Shown here one piece after another: positions 14,323-19,921 of a DNA stretch of 19,921 nucleotides (position 1 is its first letter; each line of letters opens with the position of its first letter). The notes under the pieces were generated by a model that was not told the DNA's origin, made no database searches, and worked only from the letters and a program-made list of their open reading frames with translations. Made by a program: the position numbers and the translations under genes. Origin of the DNA: an uncultured Bacillota bacterium (lineage in GTDB: Bacteria; Bacillota_I; Bacilli_A; RF39; UBA660); NCBI GenBank assembly GCA_946626905.1, contig CAMOVA010000011.1, positions 1-19,921 of the forward strand, read 5' to 3'.

Positions 14323-16662
14323 ATGATGGATGAAGTAAAAAGATTAGATCAATATTTTAGAGCAGCAAATTATATTTCAGCTTGTCAATTATATTTATTA
14401 GATAATCCTTTATTAAAACGAAAATTAGAAATGAAAGATGTAAAGAAAAAAATTGTTGGACACTGGGGTACAGTTCCAGGACAAAACTTTATATACCTTC
14501 ATCTAAATAGAGTTATTAAAAGAGATAAATTAAATATGATATATATATCGGGTCCAGGACACGGTGGTAATGCACCTGTTTCAAATGTTTATTTAGAAGG
14601 GACATATTCTGAATTTTATCCAGATATTACAGAAGATGAAGAGGGGTTAAGAAAATTATTTAAACAATTTTCATTTCCTGGTGGGATATCATCACATGCA
14701 GCACCAGAAACACCAGGTTCTATACATGAAGGTGGAGAACTAGGATATAGCTTATCTCATGCGTTTGGGGCAATTTTAGATAATAAAGAGTTAATCGCAG
14801 CTTGTGTTGTAGGAGATGGTGAAGCAGAAACAGGGCCACTCGCAACTAGTTGGAATTTAAATAAATTTGTTAATCCTAAACGAGATGGTGCTGTATTACC
14901 AATTCTTCATTTAAATGGATATAAAATTTCAAGTCCTACAGTATTAGGACGTATGACTAATTCAGAATTAATTAGTTTGTTTACAGGTTATGGATGGCAT
15001 CCTTATATTGTAGAAGGCAAAGATACATTCGTAATGCATAAAAAGATGATGGAAGTTATGGATAAAGTAATTTCTGAAATCAAAAAAATTCAATATGATT
15101 GTAGAATTAAAGGCGTTCAAAGAAGAAGACAATGGCCTATGATAATTCTTAAAAGCCCAAAAGGTTGGACAGGGCCAAAAGAAGTAGACGGTGTTAATAT
15201 TGAAAATACATTTAGAGCTCATCAAGTACCTATAACAGTTGATTCAGAAGAAAAACTAGAATTACTTGAAAAATGGTTAAGAAGTTATAAACCAGAAGAA
15301 TTATTTGATGAAAAAGGTGCTTTAAAACCAGAAATAAAGGAATTAGCGCCAAAAGGAAGACTTAGAATGGGTTCTAATCCACATGCAAATGGAGGATTGT
15401 TAAAAGAAGAAATAAAGACACCTAATTATTATAAATATGGTATAAAACTAACTAGTCCAGGTTCAAAGAATGCTGAAGATATGCGTGAACTTGGTAAATA
15501 TGTAAGAGATTTAATAGTTTTAAATAAGAAAAATAATAATTTTAGGGTATTTTCACCAGATGAAATATCTTCTAATAGATTAAATGCAGTATTTGAAGTT
15601 ACAAATAGAAAATGGAATGATAAAGTAACTATAAATGATGATTATTTATCACCAGATGGAAAAATAGTTGATTCTTATTTATCAGAACATTTCTGTGAAG
15701 GAGCTTTAGAAGGATATTTATTAACTGGAAGATATGGCTTCTTTAGCTCATATGAAGCATTCATACGAGTGGTAGATTCAATGGCAAGTCAACACGCTAA
15801 ATGGTTAAAAGTAACAAAACAAATCCCTTGGAGAGCTCCAATTGCATCTTTAAACTATGTTTTAACATCACATTGTTGGCAACAAGACCATAATGGTTAT
15901 ACACATCAAGATCCAGGTTTTTTAAATCACATTGTTACAAAGAAACAAGATATAGTTAGATTATATCTTCCACCAGATACTAATTGCTTGATTTCTTGCT
16001 TTGATCATTGTATTAAAACAGAAAATTATGTTAATGTTATAGTAGCTTCAAAACACGAAAGACCACAATGGTTAACAATGGAAGAAGCAGCGAAACATTG
16101 TTATGAAGGATTAAGTATTTGGAAGTTCGCAAGTAATGATACAGGTGTAGAACCTGATATAGTAATGGCATGTGCTGGTGATACACCAACACTTGAATCA
16201 CTTGCTGCTACTAAAATATTAATGAATTATTTTCCAGATATAAAAATAAGATTTGTTAATGTTATTGATTTAATGAGATTAGAGTCTAGTTCTAAACATC
16301 CTCATGGATTAACAGATTCTGATTATGATTTAGTATTTACTAAAGATAAACCAATTATATTTAATTTCCACGGTTATCCATCATTAATTCATCAATTAAC
16401 TTATAATAGACATAATACTAATCTACATGTTCATGGATATGATGAAGAAGGAACTATTACTACACCATTTGATATGAGAGTTCAAAATGAAATAGATAGA
16501 TATCATATAGTAATAGACGCTATTAAGTATTTACCTAAATTAGGTAATAGAGGTGCTTCTTTAGTACAAATATGTAAGCATAAACTTTTAGAACATAAAG
16601 ATTATATTAAGAAGTATGGTGTAGATATGCCAGAAATAACAAATTGGAAATGGAAAGACTAA
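14323..16662 (+). CDS. xfp: Phosphoketolase (xylulose-5-P / fructose-6-P)
   Basis: Thiamine diphosphate enzyme that splits xylulose 5-phosphate (and often fructose 6-phosphate) with phosphate into acetyl phosphate plus glyceraldehyde 3-phosphate or erythrose 4-phosphate. It is the key step of heterofermentative or bifid-type sugar metabolism. The product is 779 aa, close to the usual 790-820. Motifs: GPGHGG at residues 77-82, SSHAAPETPGSIHEGGELGYSL, the ThDP-binding GDGEAETGP at 164-172, and NGYKISSPTVLGR. The SD AAGGAGGGG (14312-14320) lies 2-5 nt before the ATG at 14323; a second ATG at 14326 has better spacing and may be the true start. It is a single-gene unit with its own promoter and terminator, consistent with high expression. 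Whether it prefers pentose or hexose substrate cannot be told. Confidence 0.98.
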   Translation: MMDEVKRLDQYFRAANYISACQLYLLDNPLLKRKLEMKDVKKKIVGHWGTVPGQNFIYLHLNRVIKRDKLNMIYISGPGHGGNAPVSNVYLEGTYSEFYPDITEDEEGLRKLFKQFSFPGGISSHAAPETPGSIHEGGELGYSLSHAFGAILDNKELIAACVVGDGEAETGPLATSWNLNKFVNPKRDGAVLPILHLNGYKISSPTVLGRMTNSELISLFTGYGWHPYIVEGKDTFVMHKKMMEVMDKVISEIKKIQYDCRIKGVQRRRQWPMIILKSPKGWTGPKEVDGVNIENTFRAHQVPITVDSEEKLELLEKWLRSYKPEELFDEKGALKPEIKELAPKGRLRMGSNPHANGGLLKEEIKTPNYYKYGIKLTSPGSKNAEDMRELGKYVRDLIVLNKKNNNFRVFSPDEISSNRLNAVFEVTNRKWNDKVTINDDYLSPDGKIVDSYLSEHFCEGALEGYLLTGRYGFFSSYEAFIRVVDSMASQHAKWLKVTKQIPWRAPIASLNYVLTSHCWQQDHNGYTHQDPGFLNHIVTKKQDIVRLYLPPDTNCLISCFDHCIKTENYVNVIVASKHERPQWLTMEEAAKHCYEGLSIWKFASNDTGVEPDIVMACAGDTPTLESLAATKILMNYFPDIKIRFVNVIDLMRLESSSKHPHGLTDSDYDLVFTKDKPIIFNFHGYPSLIHQLTYNRHNTNLHVHGYDEEGTITTPFDMRVQNEIDRYHIVIDAIKYLPKLGNRGASLVQICKHKLLEHKDYIKKYGVDMPEITNWKWKD

Positions 16663-16687
16663 AAACTATTTTTTAAATAGTTTTTTT
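16661..16687 (+). terminator. Terminator of xfp
   Basis: AAAAACTATTT (16661-16671) pairs perfectly with AAATAGTTTTT (16675-16685) with a 3-nt loop and a run of T. Confidence 0.8.
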
Positions 16688-16695
16688 GTTATAAT
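16687..16695 (+). promoter_or_regulatory. Extended -10 promoter of the 82-aa gene
   Basis: TGTTATAAT fits TGn plus TATAAT and begins at the end of the xfp terminator T tract. No good -35 is visible. The predicted start near 16702 would leave about 9 nt before the ATG. Confidence 0.55.
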
Positions 16696-16710
16696 TAAAT
16701 TGGTGATATT

Positions 16711-16959
16711 ATGTATGATGAATTAATAGGTATAAATTTTGATAAAAATATGCATACTAAAAGAGAAAACAATATGTATCTTTCAGACAACCAAATTGAA
16801 ATATTAAGAAAGTATAATATAAACTATAGTGATTATAATAATATAGAAGAATTAATATATAAGATAGAAAGCATTTTGAATCAAGATTATAATGAAGAAT
16901 TAGATAGAATATCTAGTGAATTATCTGAATATAATTATTATAACAACACTAACAAGTAA
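16711..16959 (+). CDS. Unrecognised 82-aa protein
   Basis: I do not recognise this small protein. It is 82 aa, acidic, rich in Asn, Tyr, Ile and Glu, with no membrane segment or cysteine, so probably cytosolic. Residues about 24-75 look helical (the LSDNQIEILRKYNINYSDY segment, then an amphipathic helix around EELIYKIESIL and another after residue 61), ending in a Tyr/Asn-rich tail. The ATG at 16711 follows GGTGAT (16702-16707); the 14 bases around it repeat those before the symporter start at 4688. It has its own extended -10 promoter but no terminator, and the next gene's promoter starts only 10 nt after its stop. A second in-frame ATG lies at residue 12, and the LSDNQ segment could follow an ATG at residue 22, but both lack an SD. 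Confidence 0.7.
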   Translation: MYDELIGINFDKNMHTKRENNMYLSDNQIEILRKYNINYSDYNNIEELIYKIESILNQDYNEELDRISSELSEYNYYNNTNK

Positions 16960-16969
16960 ATATGAAAAT

Positions 16970-16998
16970 TTGACAATCAAATATAAAAATGGTAGAAT
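16970..16998 (+). promoter_or_regulatory. Strong sigma-A promoter of the glucosaminidase gene
   Basis: TTGACA (16970-16975, exact consensus), a 17-nt spacer and TAGAAT (16993-16998), with TG one base upstream of the -10. The predicted start is near 17005, about 30 nt before the GTG. Confidence 0.85.
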
Positions 16999-17034
16999 AT
17001 CAGTACTTTGAAAAAAGTTTAGAGGTGAAATATC

Positions 17035-17652
17035 GTGAAATTAGACCAGAAAAAGATTGCAATTCTATTAGTAGTAATTGTGGATTGTTTAGTTGGTTGG
17101 TTAATATTTGATAGAGTATTAAAATCTAGTGACCAAGTTAATGCGCAAGTAAATAGTAAGACTTTTTACCAAAGCGTTAATACAACATTAGATAGTGCTA
17201 GTAAAAGCGCAAAACAAAAGAAAGCAGAAGACGAACGAAGAAGTAGAATTGTTTATGATAACATGACTTTAGATGAGTTAGCTGCAAAGCTTGAAAAATC
17301 AATGAATTCTTCATTGAAAGGTAAAGGATATTTATTCGCAAGTTATTCTGTTAAATTAGGTTTAGACCCATATTTAGCTTTAGCTATAACACTTCAAGAA
17401 ACAGGATGTGCTTATAGTTGTAGTGCTTTAGTTAGAACAAACAATAACATTGGTGGTTTAAAAGGAAGTAATGGTAGATATATGTCATTTAGTTCTTTAG
17501 ATGAAGGTATTAAAAGATACTTAGATATAGTATATAAAAGATACTACTCAAAAGGACTTACTACTCCAGAAAAAATGAACCCAGTATATGCTGAAAGTTC
17601 TACATGGGCTAGTAAAGTAAACAATTATATGAGACAAATAAAGGCTAGATAA
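17035..17652 (+). CDS. Membrane-anchored glucosaminidase-type wall hydrolase
   Basis: Predicted cell-surface protein of 205 aa. A single hydrophobic helix at about residues 8-26 acts as a signal anchor, followed by a polar linker with a Lys/Glu/Arg-rich stretch (56-71). The C-terminal domain (about 85-200) resembles the lysozyme-like glucosaminidase (GH73) family that cuts peptidoglycan glycan chains: LALAITLQETG with candidate catalytic Glu122, then NNIGGLKG, YMSFSSLDEGIKRYLDI and YAESSTWASKVNNYM. Cysteines in GCAYSCS just after the Glu may form a disulfide outside the cell. The GTG start at 17035 follows AGAGGTGA (17021-17028). The terminator overlaps its stop, and the next gene lacks its own promoter, so the two are probably partly co-transcribed. 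Confidence 0.85.
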   Translation: MKLDQKKIAILLVVIVDCLVGWLIFDRVLKSSDQVNAQVNSKTFYQSVNTTLDSASKSAKQKKAEDERRSRIVYDNMTLDELAAKLEKSMNSSLKGKGYLFASYSVKLGLDPYLALAITLQETGCAYSCSALVRTNNNIGGLKGSNGRYMSFSSLDEGIKRYLDIVYKRYYSKGLTTPEKMNPVYAESSTWASKVNNYMRQIKAR

Positions 17653-17662
17653 GCCTTTTTTT
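17640..17662 (+). terminator. Intercistronic terminator after the glucosaminidase gene
   Basis: AAAGGCT (17640-17646) pairs with AGCCTTT (17652-17658) with a 5-nt loop and a T run. The SD of the next gene (AAGGAG, 17663-17668) follows at once, with no promoter in between, so it probably lowers rather than abolishes downstream expression. Confidence 0.65.
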
Positions 17663-17674
17663 AAGGAGAATACT

Positions 17675-18283
17675 ATGAAGAAAAGAAAAGAAGAAGAATT
17701 TGAATTAACTGAGATAAAGATAGATAAATTACCTATTGAAGGTGAAGTAGAAGTTAAGGGAAGTGTAAACAAGAAAAAAAGTAAGAAAAATTTATTACTA
17801 ATTGTCGGTATAACAATTGAATTGCTCATAATATTACTTATTGTTGTTTTAACTAATATTAATAAAGAAAAATATAAAATGACAGTAACATGTACTAATA
17901 TAACTGATATGGATGAATATAGTATTGTTGTAAATAATACTTATTATTTCAATAATAAAGATAGAGTTGCTAAACAAGAAAATGAAGTAAACTATATTTA
18001 TAATAAAAAAGAAGATTATATGAAACTAAAAAATAATTATGTATCTACTAATATAGAAAACTATAAAGGTTTAACTCAAACAACAGCGTTTGATGATACT
18101 AATTATATATATCAAAGTAAAACTGTATATAAATATGATGATCTAAAGAAAAATAAAAAGGTAAAATATAAAAACAATATTCTTGTTTTAAACTTACCAG
18201 AAAAACAAAAGGTTACCATACCTATCCAAACATACAATTCAGTGCTTATGGCAAATGAAAAAATGGGCTTTAAATGTAATTAA
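17675..18283 (+). CDS. Unrecognised single-pass membrane protein, 202 aa
   Basis: I do not recognise the family. A charged cytoplasmic N-terminus (about 1-44, rich in Lys and Glu) precedes one hydrophobic helix at about 45-62 (LLLIVGITIELLIILLIVVL), and the remaining 140 residues should lie outside the cell. That domain is Tyr/Asn/Lys-rich with alternating beta-like segments and two cysteines (in VTCTN and near the C-terminus in FKCN) that could pair. The arrangement resembles the DUF1307/YehR-type lipoprotein-like domains, but there is no lipobox and I would not assign it. The ATG at 17675 follows AAGGAG. It is downstream of the glucosaminidase across a terminator, which hints at a cell-envelope role. 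No terminator directly follows it. Confidence 0.75.
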   Translation: MKKRKEEEFELTEIKIDKLPIEGEVEVKGSVNKKKSKKNLLLIVGITIELLIILLIVVLTNINKEKYKMTVTCTNITDMDEYSIVVNNTYYFNNKDRVAKQENEVNYIYNKKEDYMKLKNNYVSTNIENYKGLTQTTAFDDTNYIYQSKTVYKYDDLKKNKKVKYKNNILVLNLPEKQKVTIPIQTYNSVLMANEKMGFKCN

Positions 18284-18285
18284 TA

Positions 18286-18314
18286 TTGATAATAAAATTT
18301 TGATATGTTAAAAT
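18286..18314 (+). promoter_or_regulatory. Promoter of the FAD oxidoreductase gene
   Basis: TTGATA (18286-18291), a 17-nt spacer and TAAAAT (18309-18314), with TG one base upstream of the -10. The predicted start near 18321 gives a leader of about 90 nt, the longest in the window. Confidence 0.7.
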
Positions 18315-18338
18315 ATTATTAGAGAGATAATATTGAAC

Positions 18339-18387
18339 TTAAGGCACATTTCTTAAAATAGGTTATAAAGATTAAGCTTGTGCTTAA
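18339..18387 (+). promoter_or_regulatory. Candidate antiterminator helix in the leader
   Basis: TTAAGGCACA (18339-18348) can pair with TGTGCTTAA (18379-18387) in nine base pairs with one bulged G. This would occupy the loop and 3' arm of the terminator at 18367-18396, so the two structures exclude each other. It is a possible attenuator. I could match it to no known riboswitch class. Confidence 0.4.
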
Positions 18388-18396
18388 TCTTTTTTT
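18367..18396 (+). terminator. Terminator in the leader of the FAD oxidoreductase gene
   Basis: AAAGATTAAGC (18367-18377) pairs perfectly with GCTTAATCTTT (18382-18392), a TTGT loop and a run of T. It sits between the promoter at 18286 and the gene at 18410. It may end the upstream 202-aa gene, act as an attenuator, or both. Confidence 0.8.
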
Positions 18397-18409
18397 GTAG
18401 GAGGGTTTT

Positions 18410-19792
18410 ATGAAAAAAAGTGATGTAATAATAGTAGGATGTGGACCAGCAGGAATCTTTACAGCATTAGAATTATTAAAAGAAAAACCAGATTTAAAAG
18501 TAACTATGTTTGATAAAGGTAATAGTATTAAAGTTAGAAAATGTCCTAAAAGCAAAACTGTTAACTGTGTTGGATGTAAACCATGTAATATTTCATGTGG
18601 ATTTGGCGGAGCAGGTGCTTTTTCAGATGGTAAGTTATCATTATCTAAAGATGTAGGTGGATGGTTAGAAGATTATATAGGTACAGATAAGTTAAATGAA
18701 CTTATTAAATATGTTGATGATATTTATCTATCATATGGTGGTAATAAAGAAATATCATTTAATAAAGAATTCGCAGACAATTTTGAATATGATTGTAATA
18801 AATATGGTTTAAAATTTGTTAAGTGTCCTATAAGACATTTAGGTACAGAAAAAAGTGCAAAAATAATGGATTTAATGTACGACTATATTGTAAATCATGA
18901 AAATGTTGATGTAATAACTAATGAAGAAATAACTAATATTGATATGAAAAAGAAAGTTGTAACAACTAAAGATAAAGAATATAGTGCAGAAAATATCGTT
19001 CTAGCAGTTGGTAGAAGTGGGTCAGGATGGCTTATTGAAGAATGTGAAAAGAATGAAGTTAAAACAACAAATAATCAAGTAGATATTGGTGTTAGAGTAG
19101 AATTACCACGTGCTATTACAGATAAATTAACAGATAATTTATATGAATTTAAAATATATAATACATCAAGAACAACAGAGAATGTTGTTAGAACATTCTG
19201 TATGAATCCAGGAGGATTTGTTTCACAAGAAAATTATGATAATAATTTGGCTGTAGTTAATGGACATAGTTATCATGATTTAAAAAGTAATAATACAAAC
19301 TTTGCTTTACTTGTTTCATCAAGATTCACAGAACCATTTGATGAGCCTATAACTTATGGTAAATATATTGCTCGTTTATCTAATATGCTTACAGGTGGAA
19401 AAATAATGGTACAAAGATTAAAAGATTTAAAAGCAGGTAAAAGATCTAATCCTTCAAGAATTAGTAAATTATCATATGAACCAACATTAAAAGATGCGGT
19501 TCCTGGTGATTTATCATATGTATTACCAGGTAGAATTTTAACAGCGCTTTTAGAAACATTTGATGAACTAGAAAAGATATGTCCAGGTATATCTGGAAGA
19601 GATACTATTTTATATGGTGTAGAAGTAAAATTCTATTCAGCAAAAATAGAAGTAGATAATAATTTACAAACTAAGTATGATGGAATTTATGCAATTGGAG
19701 ATGGTGCTGGTATAACAAGAGGTTTAATGCAAGCATCAATAAGCGGTGTTATTGCTGCTCGTAATATATTAAAAAACGTAAAAGTTGATTAA
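18410..19792 (+). CDS. FAD-dependent oxidoreductase (COG2509-like) with cysteine cluster
   Basis: Cytosolic flavoprotein of 460 aa, resembling the uncharacterised FAD-dependent dehydrogenases of COG2509. An N-terminal Rossmann fold has GCGPAG at residues 10-15 for the FAD pyrophosphate. A cysteine cluster follows with Cys45, Cys53, Cys56, Cys59 and Cys63, then GGAGAFSDGKLSLS. A second nucleotide segment reads IVLAVGRSGSGWL, and the C-terminal FAD contact is GIYAIGDGAGITRGLMQA. The substrate and electron acceptor are unknown. The spacing CX2CX2CX3C matches a ferredoxin [4Fe-4S] motif, but I cannot show that a cluster is bound. The ATG at 18410 follows AGGAGGG. It is preceded by a promoter and a terminator-bearing leader, and no terminator follows before the tRNA promoter. 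Confidence 0.9.
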   Translation: MKKSDVIIVGCGPAGIFTALELLKEKPDLKVTMFDKGNSIKVRKCPKSKTVNCVGCKPCNISCGFGGAGAFSDGKLSLSKDVGGWLEDYIGTDKLNELIKYVDDIYLSYGGNKEISFNKEFADNFEYDCNKYGLKFVKCPIRHLGTEKSAKIMDLMYDYIVNHENVDVITNEEITNIDMKKKVVTTKDKEYSAENIVLAVGRSGSGWLIEECEKNEVKTTNNQVDIGVRVELPRAITDKLTDNLYEFKIYNTSRTTENVVRTFCMNPGGFVSQENYDNNLAVVNGHSYHDLKSNNTNFALLVSSRFTEPFDEPITYGKYIARLSNMLTGGKIMVQRLKDLKAGKRSNPSRISKLSYEPTLKDAVPGDLSYVLPGRILTALLETFDELEKICPGISGRDTILYGVEVKFYSAKIEVDNNLQTKYDGIYAIGDGAGITRGLMQASISGVIAARNILKNVKVD

Positions 19793-19808
19793 AAAAGTAA
19801 AAAAACTA

Positions 19809-19837
19809 TTGCAACTTTGCATAAAATATTATATAAT
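19809..19837 (+). promoter_or_regulatory. Promoter of tRNA-Leu
   Basis: TTGCAA (19809-19814), a 17-nt spacer and TATAAT (19832-19837). The predicted start is near 19844, about 27 nt before the mature tRNA. Confidence 0.75.
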
Positions 19838-19841
19838 TAAT

Positions 19842-19865
19842 CATGTCAATGTATTTATTGACATG
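19842..19865. repeat. Inverted repeat between promoter and tRNA
   Basis: CATGTCAAT (19842-19850) and ATTGACATG (19857-19865) form a perfect 9-bp inverted repeat with a 6-nt spacer. It starts about where transcription should begin and ends 5 nt before the tRNA. It could be a hairpin in the precursor, an operator, or a weak terminator of the upstream gene. Confidence 0.7.
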
Positions 19866-19870
19866 TTTGT

Positions 19871-19921
19871 GCCTGAGTGGCGAAATTGGTAGACGCACAG
19901 GACTTAAAATCCTGCGGGAGT
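19871..19921 (+). tRNA. tRNA-Leu (anticodon UAA), partial
   Basis: The first 51 bases of a leucine tRNA, cut by the window end. They show a 7-nt acceptor strand (GCCTGAG), a D arm with the class II pattern GCGAAATTGGTAGACGC, an anticodon stem CAGGA/TCCTG around the loop CTTAAAA with anticodon TAA, and the start of a long variable arm. It closely resembles the Bacillus tRNA-Leu(UAA), which reads UUA, the commonest leucine codon in these genes. The T arm and acceptor 3' strand lie outside the window, so it is not necessarily the only tRNA here. Confidence 0.95.

Noticed and set aside
16370..16384. DnaA-box-like TTATCCATC within xfp, as a sign of oriC.
   Set aside because: A single 7-of-9 match inside a coding sequence, with no cluster of boxes or AT-rich unwinding site.
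1..19921. CRISPR arrays, insertion sequences, prophage or defence genes.
   Set aside because: No regularly spaced repeats, transposase, integrase or nuclease-type defence motifs were seen; gene content is housekeeping.

Overview
The window looks like chromosomal DNA from an AT-rich, low-GC Gram-positive lineage (Bacilli or a Mycoplasmatota-like relative). Shine-Dalgarno sites match AAGGAGGTGAT, promoters are of the sigma-A type (TTGaNa-17-TAtAAT), Arg is mostly AGA, and the gene content is typical of Firmicutes. The standard bacterial code (table 11) applies: TGA is a stop (end of tatD) and Trp is TGG, which argues against Mycoplasma code 4. All 20 protein genes and the one tRNA lie on the + strand, as expected for a leading-strand, probably origin-proximal, segment.

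Layout. 1-4690: metG, an unrecognised 148-aa protein, a 55-aa two-helix membrane peptide, then tatD, a 3D-domain cell-wall protein and rsmA. This resembles the Bacillus metS-tatD-yabE-rnmV-rsmA cluster, but rnmV is absent and two small unknown genes sit between metG and tatD. 4688-10043: an alanine/glycine:cation symporter, ung, then tilS and ftsH (Bacillus has hpt between these two; it is missing here). 10063-14270: one apparent operon, parA-parB-mscS-DUF951-AbgT-family transporter, with overlapping or nearly touching genes. 14272-16687: phosphoketolase (xfp) as a single-gene unit with its own near-consensus promoter and terminator. 16687-19871: an 82-aa unknown, a membrane-anchored glucosaminidase, a 202-aa single-pass membrane protein and a COG2509-like FAD oxidoreductase with a possible attenuator leader. 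19871-end: a tRNA-Leu(UAA), cut by the window edge.

The genes serve translation and RNA modification (metG, rsmA, tilS, tRNA), DNA repair and segregation (ung, tatD, parAB), membrane quality control (ftsH), wall turnover (3D protein, glucosaminidase), transport and osmoprotection (AGCS, MscS, AbgT) and central carbon flux (xfp). Intergenic gaps are very short. Several hold a terminator and an extended -10 promoter side by side or overlapping, with predicted leaders of only about 10 nt. No gap exceeds 300 bases.

I see no defence system, mobile element, CRISPR array or prophage. The best leads are modest: a Rho_N-like tail on FtsH, a ferredoxin-like CX2CX2CX3C cluster in the FAD oxidoreductase, mutually exclusive hairpins in that gene's leader, and a small membrane peptide with its own promoter and terminator.
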